Shown here piece after piece: positions 1 to 10,345 of a DNA stretch of 64,000 nucleotides. This stretch comes from Globodera rostochiensis. Taxonomy: Eukaryota > Nematoda > Chromadorea > Rhabditida > Heteroderidae. Position 1 is the stretch's first letter, and every line of letters starts with the position of its first letter. Position numbers and translations under genes: made by a program. The notes beneath the pieces were generated by a model. That model was not told the origin of the DNA. It ran no database searches and saw only the letters and a program-made list of their open reading frames with translations. The stretch lies in assembly GCA_018350325.1 (NCBI GenBank), contig JAEVLN010000011.1, forward strand, positions 1,360,449 to 1,424,448. Direction: 5' to 3'.

Positions 1-160
1 GTCAAAAAGGTTTAAATTCTTCAAACAAATTGTTTTCAAAATTCTCCCAAGTCCACCAAATTTTGGTAGGTGTAAGAAGGGAGCACTAGAAGCATGTCTG
101 CAAAATGTGGCCACAAAATATAAGCTTTAGCCTGTGTTACATGCTTTAGAAATTCGAAGG
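1..160 (+). repeat. left arm of an inverted repeat flanking the Harbinger element
   Basis: The block around 33-60 (CAAAATTCTCCCAAGTCCAC) and the block around 92-160 (GCATGTCTGCAAAAT, then CTGTGTTACATG) recur in reverse complement and in the same relative order at about 3916-3960 and 3335-3410. The arm is cut by the window edge, so its full length is unknown. The right arm carries a separate foldback insertion at 3418-3906. Confidence 0.55.
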
Positions 161-306
161 AAATTCCAACTATGACTACTTAAATTTTTGGGTTTAATGA
201 ATAAATGTCGAATTTGATGCTCAATGATGTTTTTTTCACGTTCTGATAAATGTTGAGACCGGCGCCCTGTTATTTGTTAGTCCCACACTCTATTGCACCA
301 AACGGA

Positions 307-365
307 AAAATTCAAGAATACGTGTATTTGTGGGATTTGGTGAGGTACACGTATTCTTGAATTTT
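307..365. repeat. 20-bp inverted repeat (hairpin)
   Basis: Two arms, 307-326 and 346-365, are reverse complements (core TTCAAGAATACGTGTA) around a 19-bp loop. It lies in non-coding DNA 130 bp left of the Harbinger element. I see no gene in 160-495. Confidence 0.7.
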
Positions 366-935
366 ACCCACCAAACACCCACCCCGAATCATACCATGGA
401 CGACAAAAAAGGAAAAAAAAGCGAATTAATTCATTAGTGCAAATCATAACGCCAAAATCATTTAAACAAATTAACAAACAACTCTAATGACGCGGCAGGG
501 CCCTATACCAAATCTCACTTTTAACTTTTAACTTTGAAGATTTTCACTTTAACTTTGAAAAAGTTAAAAGTTTGCGTACCAAATGTGCTTTTCAAGTTAA
601 AAGTTAAAAGCGAAAACTTCAAAGTTAAGGGTGACTGCGTACCAATTGTTACCTTTAATTCACGTTACTTTTAAAAGTTACTTTTAACTTTGAACTTTGA
701 CTTTTAACTTTTAAGAAATTTCTTCAAAGTAAAAAATGGGCCTAAATCAATAATTTAAATTTGTATAACTCGAGACTGGCTTAACAGAAAAATGTGAAAT
801 TTTAGAGGAAGCTCGAATAGAGACTTTCTGATCACATATATTTTTTTAACATTTTTTGACCCATTATTTATTCGGCAATAAAATACTAGCCAAAAGTGAT
901 CGGTTTTTGACAAATATTGTCACACAAATCGCCAT

Positions 936-1121
936 TTAATACTCAGATTTCTTGAGTACAGTAAAAGTGTTTTCGCCCTCCGCTTCAACTTCGTAGCGCC
1001 CCATCTTGCGCTGCAATTCGACAATTTGTAACTCCACGAGTTCAACGCTGCGACGTTTGTACTGAATGTCAAACTCGGCCAATTGGAGCTGTTTTGTCTT
1101 GAGCTCGACTTCCTTTTCCAC
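936..1121 (-). pseudogene. C-terminal coiled-coil fragment, possible second Harbinger ORF
   Basis: A 61-codon reading frame rich in Glu, Lys, Leu and Gln (KQLQLAEFDIQYKRR, then ELVELQIVELQRK) that would form a coiled coil. It lies head-to-head with the transposase inside the Harbinger element. Harbinger elements usually carry a second gene for a Myb/SANT-like DNA-binding protein. The position fits the tail of such a protein, but no Myb motif is visible upstream, so the assignment rests on context only. Confidence 0.35.
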
Positions 1122-1206
1122 TGATTTTTCTTCCCTTCAAGACGAGATAGGTTTAAGACATTTTTGGTTTAAAAATCTATGGGTTTTTAAATAAGGACCC
1201 TCAAAA

Positions 1207-2157
1207 ATGTCGATATCGCGGTTTGTCAAGCAAACAACAATTGTACTTCTCGACGTACTCCGTGATTCGATAAAATGGCCAGATACGGTAGACGGCAACA
1301 GAGAAATTGCACTTCGCTTCTGCCGAATGACTCGTTTTGGCTTGCCAAACTGCGTTGGAGCAGTTGACGGGACAATCGTGTCGATAATTGGGCCCAACAG
1401 CAAATCATTCAACCAAAATTCGTATTGGTCACGTTATCTTTTGCTATGGCATCAACGTCTTGGGTGTTTAGTAGTAATGCTTTTGTAAAAATCCAATCGT
1501 TTTTAGCAGTTTGTGATGCTCGAGGACGATTTTTATTTGTCTCCTCCCGTTTTCCAGGTGGTTAATATTATCGTATGAAAAATACGATATATGTTTTATT
1601 AGGAAAAGCCAATGATGCTCGAGTTTATAACGAGACACTGGCCGACAAATTTCAGCCACCATTTAATGGTGCATATTTGTTGGGAGATTCCGCTTATGGC
1701 GCAAGCGAAAAGCTTATCCCAATGCGTCCTCTTCCTGAAAATGCTCCAGCTGAATGGAAACGCTTTTACGAGTGGGAAACAAAATAAAATTTAATTTAAT
1801 TTTGGATTCAGTAGCCACGCACGAACCCGTGTTGCAATTGAATGCGCCTTTGGGCGTTGGAAGAACAAATTTTTGTGCCTAAAGCGCGAACTCCGCTTCA
1901 CAGACCCAAGAATTTGTTCTTCTATCATTTTGGCATGTGCCTACCTACACAATTTTATTCTGGAAACAAATGAGGAGGAGCAGAGCGTCATGAATGAGGC
2001 GCTGCAACTAACTCAACAATACCAATCCCAACATTCGGAAGCCACTTTGCTTGAAGAAAACGAGCCACTCTCACAAAATCCACGAGAGCGCCGCCGCAGG
2101 GGCATGGAATTGTTAAATGACCAGTTCGAACTATTTAAACAAATGCATGGTCTTTAA
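1207..2157 (+). pseudogene. PIF/Harbinger (HARBI1-like) DDE transposase, broken frame
   Basis: This is the nuclease that cuts and pastes PIF/Harbinger elements. The three acidic residues of the DDE site can be placed in order: Asp in GAVDGT (about 1360), Asp in GDSAYG (about 1685) and Glu in VAIECAFGRWK (about 1840). The C-terminal motif ILACAYLHNFI is also typical. The pieces lie in different frames: 1207 to about 1440, a segment reading FLAVCDARGRFLF around 1500-1545, 1575-1787, and a last piece from about 1810 to the stop at 2157. Stops fall between them, for example directly after a PGG motif near 1560. The frame changes could be short introns, but no convincing splice pairs are visible and I take them as decay. 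The 3' flank is interrupted by the 2211-3015 element. Confidence 0.8.
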
Positions 2158-2210
2158 AAACACAATGCTTTTAAAATTCAATAAAGAGATTTATTTCCTT
2201 CATGTATCTA

Positions 2211-3015
2211 GAGTGGGTATCGTTTTGTTCCCGCCGTTTTGTTCCCGCCATTTTGTTCCCGCCGTTTTGTTCCCGACCAGTTTGTTCCCGGGTACGTTTT
2301 GTTCCCAAACATTTATTACATAAAAAGTGATGTCAAACGAATCTGAAACTGCCACAAATAGGTAACCATTTATCTAAACACTCGAAAAACATGCCCGTAA
2401 GTTAAGAGTTGTTGATTAGCATAACAAAAATAAGATTCATAAATTGAGAAACATTTCCGGGAGTAGATGAAAACAAAAAAAATTATGCTTCGGCTTCGGG
2501 ATCCATAACATAACAACGAGAAATTCCCCGGAGCATTTCAACAATGTTCAGAGGGTCATATCGTTCGACCAGTCGGAGTATCTGCGCATCCGCCCTGCGA
2601 AATTTTTCAGCTTTCTTTGGCGGCTCTTCTCCCATCACAAAACGGGCAAAATCGGCATCCCTTGACTTTTGTTCAGTTCTCAGCACATTGATAAAGTGCC
2701 AGATGGTTGGGTGTGTGCAAGAAAATGCACGCTTGAGCCTCCGATGCGACGATTCAGCGTGGTTATTTGTTTTGTCCCGGTCATCCAACGTCCTTGAATA
2801 CAAGTTCCACAAATCGGGAAAGTATTTGTGGCAGTTTCAGATACGTTTGACATCACTTTTTATGTAATAAATGTTTGGGAACAAAACGGCGGGAACAAAA
2901 CGTACCCGGGAACAAAACGGCCGGGAACAAACTGGTCGGGAACAAAACGGCGGGAACAAAACGGCGGGAACAAAACGGCGGGAACAAAACGGCGGGAACA
3001 AAACGTCCCTTTCCC
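2211..3015. mobile_element. foldback element with GGGAACAAAACGGC word arrays, nested in Harbinger
   Basis: Both ends consist of tandem copies of a 13-14 bp word (GGGAACAAAACGGC and complement) and continue into a shared inverted stretch (TGTGGCAGTTTCAGAT near 2822, complement near 2343). The arms are about 150-190 bp. The target duplication TGTATCTA flanks it at 2203-2210 and 3016-3023. The interior carries a MULE-type transposase fragment on the minus strand. It lies just downstream of the Harbinger transposase stop, so it inserted after Harbinger did. Confidence 0.8.
2483..2812 (-). pseudogene. MULE-type transposase C-terminal fragment
   Basis: The reading frame includes DKTNNHAESSHRRLKRAF, then HPTIWHFINVLRTEQ. 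This matches the conserved block downstream of the MULE transposase catalytic core (R-T-N-N-x-x-E-x-x-H-R-R-x ... H-P-x-I-W-x-F-I), seen repeatedly in animal MULE and FLYWCH-associated proteins. The first two catalytic acidic residues would lie upstream and are missing, so only the C-terminal third remains. It probably marks the parent family of the foldback element that contains it. Confidence 0.65.
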
Positions 3016-3417
3016 TGTATCTAAGCCTTAAATGTGATTCTTTTTTTGGGTGTTTTGCGTACCAATTGATTAAAAGTTACCATTAAAAAGTTTCAAGTGA
3101 AAAAAAAACAATTGGTACGCGTTTACTTTTAACTTTTAACTTTGACTTTTAACTTTGAAGATTTCTGCCTTTAACTTTTAACTTTTTAATGGCAATAATT
3201 GGTACGCGTTATTTTTTACTTTTTAACTTTGACTTTTAACTTGAACTTTTAACAAGTTAAAAGTAAAAGTGAGATTTGGTATAGGGCCCAGACAGAGTGA
3301 TGTTAGACATCCTATCCCCGCCATTGAATTTTACGAAATTTTTGAGGCCATGTAACACAGCTCAGAGGCTGTATTTCGTGACCAAATTTTGCAGACATGC
3401 TTTTAGCATCCCCAGCT

Positions 3418-3906
3418 CGGTACACATCATTTCAGTGCCCACACTTCAGAGACGCACACTTCAATGCCTACACTTCAGTGCCGGGACTCTTCAGTGCCAG
3501 CAATTCAAAGCCTATAACTTTTTTTAAACTCAACCAAATCAAACAATTAAGATGTCACTGGAAAGCTCGAAACTTTTAAAAGCTATTGTTAAGCCAACAC
3601 TAATCAATTAAAAAATTCGTAAAAAAGTTTTTGCAATAAAACTGATAAAAAGCCACGATTTTGGATGTTTTTCACGTTGAACTTCTTAAAAACGAATTGA
3701 ACCGCCTTGACTTATTTTATACGATACTTCTTATTTAGAGCCTTCAAATGACATCTTGATTGTTTGATTTGGTTGAGTTTAAAAAAAGTTATAGGCTTTG
3801 AATTGCTGGCACTGAAGTGTCCCGGCACTGAAGTGTCCCGGCACTGAAGTGTCCCGGCACTGAAGTGTGCGTCTCTGAAGTGTGGGCACTGAAATGAACG
3901 CCGCCG
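3418..3906. mobile_element. foldback element with CACTGAAGTGTCCCGG words
   Basis: The arms read CACTTCAGTGCC on the left and tandem CGGCACTGAAGTGTCC on the right, and continue inward as inverted copies (AACTTTTTTTAAACTCAACC near 3520, complement near 3780). A 9-bp duplication TCCCCAGCT flanks it (3409-3417 and 3907-3915). It has no coding capacity. The architecture equals that of 2211-3015 but the repeated word is different. Confidence 0.8.
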
Positions 3907-4013
3907 TCCCCAGCTTACTCTAACCGAAAGTTTGTGGAGTTTGGAGAATTTTGAAAAAAAAAAGGATTTTGAAAAAAATCAAAATTTCATGAAATTTGTA
4001 ATTTTGGTTAATT

Positions 4014-4148
4014 TTAATGGGCCAAAATATGAGCTTTTTGACCTTTAATCACTTCGAGCATTTTCAGGGCGCGGTCTTGCGCTGATTCTTTACGTTTTCG
4101 TCGCCTTTCCTTTCTCTTATTGACCAAATTTTTGATTTGTTCACTCAT
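4014..4148 (-). CDS. short basic ORF, hypothetical
   Basis: A 44-residue frame starting MSEQIKNLVNKRKERRRKRK and ending AHILAH. It is very basic and helical. It sits in the right inverted-repeat arm, and the same end (GTCAAAAAG) appears at the left window edge. It could be a first exon of a repeated gene or chance coding in a repeat. No function can be assigned. Confidence 0.2.
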   Translation of the reverse strand: MSEQIKNLVNKRKERRRKRKESAQDRALKMLEVIKGQKAHILAH

Positions 4149-4490
4149 TTTTGACAAAATTCCTAATTTTTTATTTATTAATTTGAATAAGTGACCTTAA
4201 AAGTTGATTTGAGCTAAGAAAACTTAGGACTATATTGGGAAATGTTTTTCCAAGCTCTGTGCAAAAAATCAGGAAAATCTGCACATTTAAAAATATTCCC
4301 CACATAGGTATGTACGAAGTGCGCTCACAAATCAACTCGATTTTCAGTGTAAATTCTTTTTTACTGATGACAGAACGCCAAAGATTTTTATTACCAACAA
4401 TTCGTTCAAACATTAATTCGCTTTTTTTCCCTTTTTTGCCGTCCATGATACGACCCCATAACCGCTTTGCTTTGCCAAACCATAGGGGGA

Positions 4491-4549
4491 ACCCTGGCTT
4501 GGGGTTTTATTAAGCTTAGGCCTAAGCTTAACGAACCCCAAGCCAGGGT
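4491..4549. repeat. 59-bp near-perfect palindrome
   Basis: The arms ACCCTGGCTTGGGG and CCCCAAGCCAGGGT enclose an inner palindrome AAGCTTAGGCCTAAGCTT. Related words (GGCTTAGGCCTATGCC) recur in tandem at 60770-60860, so this is a dispersed foldback family. It lies 180 bp upstream of the SLBP start codon. Confidence 0.7.
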
Positions 4550-4729
4550 GGTTTAGGCCTAAGCCTAACGATAACGGACACTGGCACAGGAACACACTAG
4601 ACTAAACGCCCTACTTTTAGCTGTGTTTGGGAATTCCATAATTTAAAAATGGGAAAAATATTTAAATTTTTTCGTTCTTTCACCAAACAAATTTGACTTT
4701 TTGCAGGTGATTTATCGGATATTTAAATA

Positions 4730-7659
4730 ATGTTGCAGAACGCATTGCGAACCAAATTAGCGGAACTGCAGAATAGCAGACGAGCCGAGGAAGAGAAGGA
4801 GCAGCAACCGCAAAAGGTTTGCACTTTCATACAAAGCGCCCCTGAAGTATGCCAAGAAGGCAATAATGCGTTTTATTGTTTGTTTTTGCAAAAAAAATAG
4901 ATTTTTGAAGACCGGGGTTATTACCAAAAATCAAGTACTTGATGAAAAAAACTTAGACAAAATCAATGATTTGACAAAAAGACAAAATCAATGATTTGAC
5001 AAAATCTAAGGTCAGATTCGTGATCAGCTCGTACCAAAGAAGAGTGTGGTCTTTTGATTTGATTTCCTTCTTTTTTTTTGCTCACGGAAGCAACATTTTT
5101 GGGAACCGTTAGGCATCACTCTCCGCCCTCTTCAATGCCTTGGACGCCCACACGAACCCGGGAATCCATCCAAACTCTAACAGTTTGGCTGCCCATAATT
5201 GGTCTCAACCTGATTTTGTTGATTTTTGATGGATCATTTTATTGAAACAATTTCAAATACAGCTCGACCTTTCGCTGTTCGACACTTCCGACCTGTTCAA
5301 TCGTTCGTGGGTGGAAATGATTGACGAGGAGGAGGAACAGAGGAAGAAGGCGGCGGCTGCTTCGTCTTCTGTTTCATCCGATAAATTTCTGCTGAAGGTT
5401 TTTTTAAAGAAATGAGTGTGATTAACAATCAGAAACTTGAATCACTTTTCATCATTGGAAAAATGGTCACCATGCATAAACAATGCCTGGGGATTTTTTG
5501 AAGAAAAATTGTCCACAAATCGACAAAATCTCATTTCTGACTCAAAAGTGAATTAATAAATCCAAAAAAAAATCCGACTTTTTGCCCGTTAAGGTTGAAC
5601 AAGTGGACTCATCGCCGAACCTTAAAGAAAATGCCGCCGCCGCTATTGGCAGCCAAAGTGCAGGAGGGAGTACTCCGTCCAGCAAACTTTTGCCCAAACC
5701 GCGCGAGGGATGGTCAGAGCCGAGGACGGTAATGTTTTGGATGAAATCAGCCACCATTTCATCGGGGCGTACACCCTCCAAAACTCAGTCATTTTTTTTA
5801 ATTTGGAGCCTAGGGATGGATTTACGAATATGTCATTTCATCGGGCACTTTCCTAAAGTTTAAGCATTTTACGGACTTCCCTAAAATTTAAGCATTTTAC
5901 GGACTTCCCTAAAATTTAAGCATTTTACGGACTTCCCTAAAATTTAAGCATTTTACGGACTTCCCTAAAGTTTAAGCATTTTATGGACTTCCCTAAAGTT
6001 TAAGCATTTTATGGACTTCCCTAAAGTTTAAGCATTTTATGGACTTCCCTAAAGTTTAAGCATTTTATGGATTTCCCTAAAGTTTAAGCATTTTACGGAC
6101 TTCCCTAAAATTTAAGCATTTTACGGACTTCCCTAAAGTTTAAGCATTTTATGGACTTCCCTAAAGTTTAAGCATTTTACGGACTTCCCTAAAGTTTAAG
6201 CATTTTATGGACTTCCCTAAAGTTTAAGCATTTTATGGATTTCCCTAAAGTTTAAGCATTTTATGGACTTCCCTAAAGTTTAAGCATTTTATGGACTTCC
6301 CTAAAGTTTAAGCATTTTATGGACTTCCCTAAAGTTTAAGCATTTTATGGACTTCTCGGCTCTGATTGATGTTTCTGCTTTTTAGGGATGGTGCAACGAC
6401 ATTGTGACGCTGGAACGTCGGGACAAGGACCTGCATAAGATGAAGGAGAAGCCGACGTACAAACGCTATCTGTCCCAGATCCCCAAATTCTCACGCAAAA
6501 AGAATGTGCACCCGCGTACGCCCAACAAATACACCAATCACACTCGACGCTCGTGGGACAAGCAGGTGGACCCCGACTTTTGACCCTTTTTCGAATTTGG
6601 CATATCTAAATGGATGCCGTCACTATCCATGACAAAAACACGTCGGACCTTAAGACCAACCAAAAAAAAAAGAAAGAAAGGGGTTTCAATCAAAAAATGA
6701 GAATAAACTTCTCTATTTGTCACAACATCCGTTGTGTGGAGTTTTTAATTTGTCATTTTGGTCCGTTCAAGTTCAACCCAAAACTGCGACTTTGCTGCAT
6801 TTTTTGCGCGTTTCCTGTCATTTCATGCTCATTGTTTTTGTTCACAGGTACGTCTCTGGAAATTGGCCATCTACGAATGGGCGGGCGAGACGCCCTCCCC
6901 CAGCGTTTTCGGCTCGCGCTGTCCGTCCGTGTGCAGCGGGGAGGAGTCGCCTTCGCTGGTGAAAACGCCGAGTGGCGGCACAAACTCTTCGCTGAGTTCA
7001 TCGGCCGGCCCAGCGACGCCGAAACGAATGAAAATGGCTGTGCCAACGACGGGCGTGAAGGAGGAGGAGAAGCACAGTCAGAAAAGAGGGGAGACGAATG
7101 CAAAGTCATCACCACCGCCAAACAAAAAATCACGGTCCTACAACGACATCAACATTGCGATTGCCAACCCGGACAACATGGCGTCCATGCTGGGTGTGAA
7201 CAAAGTGTTTTTGATAAATTTTCATAATAAACTAATTGTCATCGGCAAAAACTCTGTCCATTTTCGACATTTGCAGGCCATTTCGACATGGACACACTGC
7301 GCGGGGGCGAGTCGACGCTGATGGGCGGTGAGGGGGACGAGTCCACGCTGAAGGCGATCACGGCAGGCGCTCGAGCAGTTCAGGGACCGACCGATTTCAG
7401 CTATCTGGTGCCGAAGAAGGACATTGAAGTAGCGCCGCCGAAGGGAGAAAAAGTGTTGAGGAAAGAGGTCGACGCAGCGCCTAAGGGGAGGAAAGTGCCG
7501 AAGCAGGAGGTCAAAGTGGTGCCGGGGAAGGTGGAAGCGTCGCCAAAGGGGAAGAAAGTGCCAAAGAAGGCGGTGGAGGAAGACGAGAATGACGGATGGG
7601 TGGAAGTAAAGAAGCGCCCGAGATTGGTGGCCAAGAAGAGAACTCTTAGCAAGAAATGA
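4730..7659 (+). CDS. cdl-1: histone stem-loop-binding protein (SLBP), six exons
   Basis: SLBP binds the 3' stem-loop of replication-dependent histone mRNAs and drives their 3' processing and translation; the C. elegans counterpart is cdl-1. Exons are 4730-4816, 5263-5397, 5594-5728, 6386-6565, 6848-7193 and 7277-7659; all phases agree and give about 421 residues. The RNA-binding domain spans exons 4-5 (about residues 122-192): YKRYLSQIPK, then HPRTPNKY (with the Thr that is phosphorylated in animal SLBPs), then RRSWDKQ joined across the 6566-6847 intron to VRLWKLAIYEW. The N-terminal half is acidic and Ser/Ala-rich. The C-terminus is a long Lys/Pro tail with KVPKK-type repeats, unlike the short tail of vertebrate SLBP. 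A pyrimidine tract and AG at 4697-4706 just upstream could be a trans-splice acceptor. Candidate poly(A) signals AATAAA occur near 7796 and 7820. Intron 3 carries a 0.5-kb minisatellite. Confidence 0.9.
5850..6355 (+). repeat. 28-bp minisatellite in SLBP intron 3
   Basis: About 18 direct copies of a 28-bp unit (core CCCTAAAGTTTAAGCATTTT, then AYGGACTT) fill the intron before the RNA-binding-domain exon. Copies differ mainly at two positions (AAAG/AAAA and TATGG/TACGG), and variants are clustered as expected from local unit amplification. Confidence 0.95.
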
Positions 7660-8157
7660 GGCCCCCCATATTTGTGCACGTCCTTCGGACTATTTTCGTT
7701 AACTTTTGATCATATTTTGCGACAAAAACCCAATTAACAATACGAATTGCCGCCTTTTGTGTGCATTATTGTGAGAACACAATTCTTTGATTGTAATAAA
7801 AAGGATCTCTTCTGTATGCAATAAATAAATCAATGTCCAACAGAATTTTAAAGTTTCGATTAAACCCCACAACGTAACTTATGTGAATCTTGAAACCAAA
7901 TTTCAATGGGTCGGTTCCGTATATCCAGCAAAACCCAATATTGCAACCAGTGTTTTGCTGTTCCAGCTTGGCCTGTTCTGTTCCTGTTCTGTTCCTGTTC
8001 TGTTCTGTTCTAAGATTCAGAACAGCACAGGAACAGGAACAGATTCAAAATCCTTGGAACAGGAACAGAACAGGCCAAGCTAGAACAGGGTAAAAATTGA
8101 AGAATTGAACTTGATTGAGTAATATATTTGAAATTTTCCAAAGATTCATTATGATCT

Positions 8158-8330
8158 CACGTGGCGTAGTGGTTCAACTGTGTGCCTTGATTCAATTTTG
8201 TCTAAGGTTCAACTTTTCCTAGTGAAATTCTTTTTTATTCTTTATATTTTACTCCCTGGTGTGGTGTAACGGTGAGTGATATGTGATGCCTGGGGCTGTG
8301 GGTTCGAACCCCCTACTTTGTAAATGATTT
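8158..8330 (+). repeat. two tRNA-like (SINE-type) modules
   Basis: The first has an A-box-like TGGCGTAGTGG near 8163 and a weak B-box. The second has TGGTGTAACGG near 8264 and a perfect B-box GGTTCGAACCC near 8312. Spacing suits an internal Pol III promoter, but no acceptor stem or anticodon arm folds, so these are tRNA-derived repeats and not tRNA genes. Confidence 0.6.
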
Positions 8331-8534
8331 TTTTCTCTCTTTACGAACTTTGATGGTAATTAAAAATATTTTAGAATTAATATTTTTTGAAGACATAAAA
8401 TTTTTTTATTTGTTTCATTAAACTTGAGAAAAAAATCATAGGGGTACCCTTACCACTTTTTTAACAATTCCATCAAAATCTTCAAAAATGGTTGCAAATC
8501 CCTTAACAAATTAAGTCAAAAATTCAAAATTTTC

Positions 8535-8560
8535 TCGGCGGCGCCTATCGGCACCGCCGA
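8535..8560 (+). repeat. 26-bp GC hairpin motif, copy 1
   Basis: TCGGCGGCGCC-TATC-GGCACCGCCGA folds into an 11-bp stem with one mismatch. It is preceded by TTAAGTCAAAAATTCAAAA and followed by a C-run. It is one of eleven copies in the window. Confidence 0.85.
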
Positions 8561-9189
8561 CCCCCCCCCCCCCCCTCCCCCTGATGTAAAGCAGAATTCT
8601 CAAAAAATTTTGAATTAGGGCTGCTCCCCATTCTCAAAATTGGGTCGCCCCGACCCTCGATATGACCAACCCCGACATCCCCGGCTCCCAGAGTGTCGAG
8701 GAGCAACCTTATAAACCTAACTTAAAATATTTTAGTAAAAGTCTCGGATTTTTGGGAGTCAATTCTCGAGTCTCGGGGGCAACTCTTGTTAAAGTTAGGT
8801 CTCGAGCATCACTAGGAAGTGACGAACACTTTAACCGATGAATCATCGATTAAAATTTCAGACTGAATTTCACTCGGAAAATTTTTAATTTGGAACAGTC
8901 TAAGAACAGATAGGCTGTTCTAAGATTTCAGAACAGAACAGGAACAGGAACAGGTTCAAAATTGTTGGAACAGCAAAACACTGATTGCAACTCATCCGAT
9001 TCTAAGTAAAAGACGGTCCAGTCCGAATGTCTTTTTTGATTTTAAAAATTGTTAAGCCAAATAAATTGCATATTTCCAAAAATGTCGATAACAATTAATT
9101 GTTGGTCAATGGCCGCATTAAAAGGATCGCGTCTACCCGAGGTGGCCCTCCGAGAATAAAACCAATTTATCTCGACCGAATTGAGCCTT

Positions 9190-9440
9190 TTTGGTTAAAA
9201 CTGTGCGGGGTGGGGGCGGGGAGATGAACATCGTCCGCCAGAGACATTGGCGCCGTCACCCTACCCCCCCCCCCCCCACTAATCGCCATTTGCAGGGGTC
9301 GACGTTTTGTCCCCCAACAAATTCAAATGAATGCAAAAAGTGCCATCATTTATCATCTAAATGAATGCTCTGCTGATTTTTAATTGTGTACAAATGTCAA
9401 AGAAACGGCAAAGGAGGCGCTAAAAATCCCAAAATAGGCA
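9190..9440 (-). repeat. dispersed repeat R1, copy 1 (inverted)
   Basis: Contains TGACATTTGTACACAATTAA, GCAGAGCATTCATTT, a TTGTTGGGGGACAAAACGTC segment, GCAAATGGCGATTAGTGGGG and a poly-G/C run, on the minus strand. Other copies lie near 14045, 15485, 59405 and 62045. I see no coding capacity in 8984-10596. Confidence 0.7.
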
Positions 9441-9591
9441 CTAACGTCCAAAAGTGCCAAAATTGCAAATTGCCGACTTTTTGCTTTTCGTCACCAAAAA
9501 CTCAACCCAACAATTCTCAACGGAAACCAACAAAAAACGATTCGCCCCTCCACACAATCATCTGAATATTTTGGGAGTTCTTATTTTTACG

Positions 9592-9870
9592 CAGGGTTCC
9601 CCGATTTGGTGCTTTAGCATCATTTTGGTGTTTTTTAGAAAGTGAATATTTAAAAATGATGCTTTTTGTTGTTTTTTGAATGTTCCTGAGGGTTTTTTGA
9701 GTGTTTTGAGGATTTTAATTGTTTTTTTTTTGAGAATTTCACTCGTAGAATGAAAAATTTCAATTAGCTTTTGAATATTTGGCGTAATTATCATCCATTT
9801 TTCCTCTGTGTTTTCATTTTTAATTAAAAAGCTTGTTCGGTTTTGAAATAATTGGGAATTTTCTTAATAA
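9592..9870 (+). repeat. hAT-like end and body shared with 51340-51831
   Basis: Starts CAGGGTTCCCCGATTTGG, the form of a hAT terminus. The following TGGCRTAATTRTCATCC and TTTTCTCTGTG segments recur around 51470-51510. The opposite end was not found. Confidence 0.45.
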
Positions 9871-10039
9871 AAAAATTCTTTTTTTGCTAGCCAAAAAAGT
9901 TTTTTAAATTTTCATGAAACCCCTGTTTTACGACTATTTTATTCACAAAAAATGGTTTTTTACCGTCCAACTCCACGTTGTGCAGATACATTGTGAAAAT
10001 GAGTCGTTCAAAATTCGCGACGGCATCATTGGCGATTCG

Positions 10040-10345
10040 TCCGCGTGGGGGGGGGGGGATTGGGGTCAACTGGGCGCCAGCTTAAAGTGCCATAACTCTT
10101 CTTGGAGCCAACCAACTAAATAAATTTGGTATCAATCGAAAGCTGTATATGTTTAGAAGCTATTATCTTGCAGGAACTAAACGATTATATAAACCGTTAA
10201 AAATTTATAGAGTGAAAAGAGCAAAAAAATAAGTTTCTACCCAACTAAAGCTTTCGATTGATACTAAATTTGTTTAGATTGGTTGGTTCCAAGAAAAGGT
10301 ATTGTACTTCAAACGTCTCTGGCGCCCAGTTGAACGACTCCCGGG
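10040..10345. repeat. inverted repeat element with G-runs at both ends
   Basis: The left arm (GGGTCAACTGGGCGCCAG, then TTTGGTATCAATCGAAAGC) and the right arm (GCTTTCGATTGATACTAAAT, then CTGGCGCCCAGTTGAACGAC) are complementary around a 100-bp spacer. A third partial copy is at 34950-35090. Confidence 0.7.

Larger units (their letters stand above)
499..3288. mobile_element. PIF/Harbinger DNA transposon, degenerate, with a nested insertion
   Basis: The ends are inverted repeats starting GGCCCTATACCAAATCTCAC on both sides (about 25 bp nearly perfect), followed by sub-terminal runs of CTTTTAACTTTTAA words. The element is flanked by a 3-bp duplication CAG (496-498 and 3289-3291), which fits the CWG target reported for Harbinger elements. 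It carries a DDE transposase remnant (+) and a short divergent coiled-coil ORF (-). An 805-bp foldback element sits in its 3' part at 2211-3015. Without that insertion it is about 2.0 kb. Confidence 0.85.
3335..4160 (-). repeat. right arm of the inverted repeat around the Harbinger element
   Basis: Reverse-complement counterpart of 1-160, split by the 3418-3906 foldback element. Outward from the Harbinger end it matches left-arm 160-92, then 60-33, then the first bases of the window (GTCAAAAAG). It also contains a short ORF at 4014-4148 whose left-arm partner would lie outside the window. Confidence 0.5.
7948..8983. mobile_element. hAT-type non-autonomous element (CAGTGTTTTGCTGTTCC ends)
   Basis: The terminal inverted repeats are CAGTGTTTTGCTGTTCC, with an 8-bp duplication ATTGCAAC at 7940-7947 and 8984-8991, which is diagnostic of hAT. 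Sub-terminal arrays of CTGTTC words pair with each other (8000-8085 and 8890-8975). There is no transposase. The interior holds two tRNA-like modules and one copy of the 26-bp hairpin motif. Confidence 0.9.

Noticed and set aside
5850..6355. CRISPR-like regular array
   Set aside because: Units are contiguous with no unique spacers, lie in a eukaryotic intron, and behave as a minisatellite.
8258..8325. Functional tRNA gene
   Set aside because: A and B boxes are present but no acceptor stem, anticodon loop or terminator T-run in the right place; the same for 19557-19630 and 11620-11700.
10042..10060. G-quadruplex regulatory element
   Set aside because: The G-run is a homopolymer inside a repeat end, as in many other places in the window; nothing ties it to a gene.
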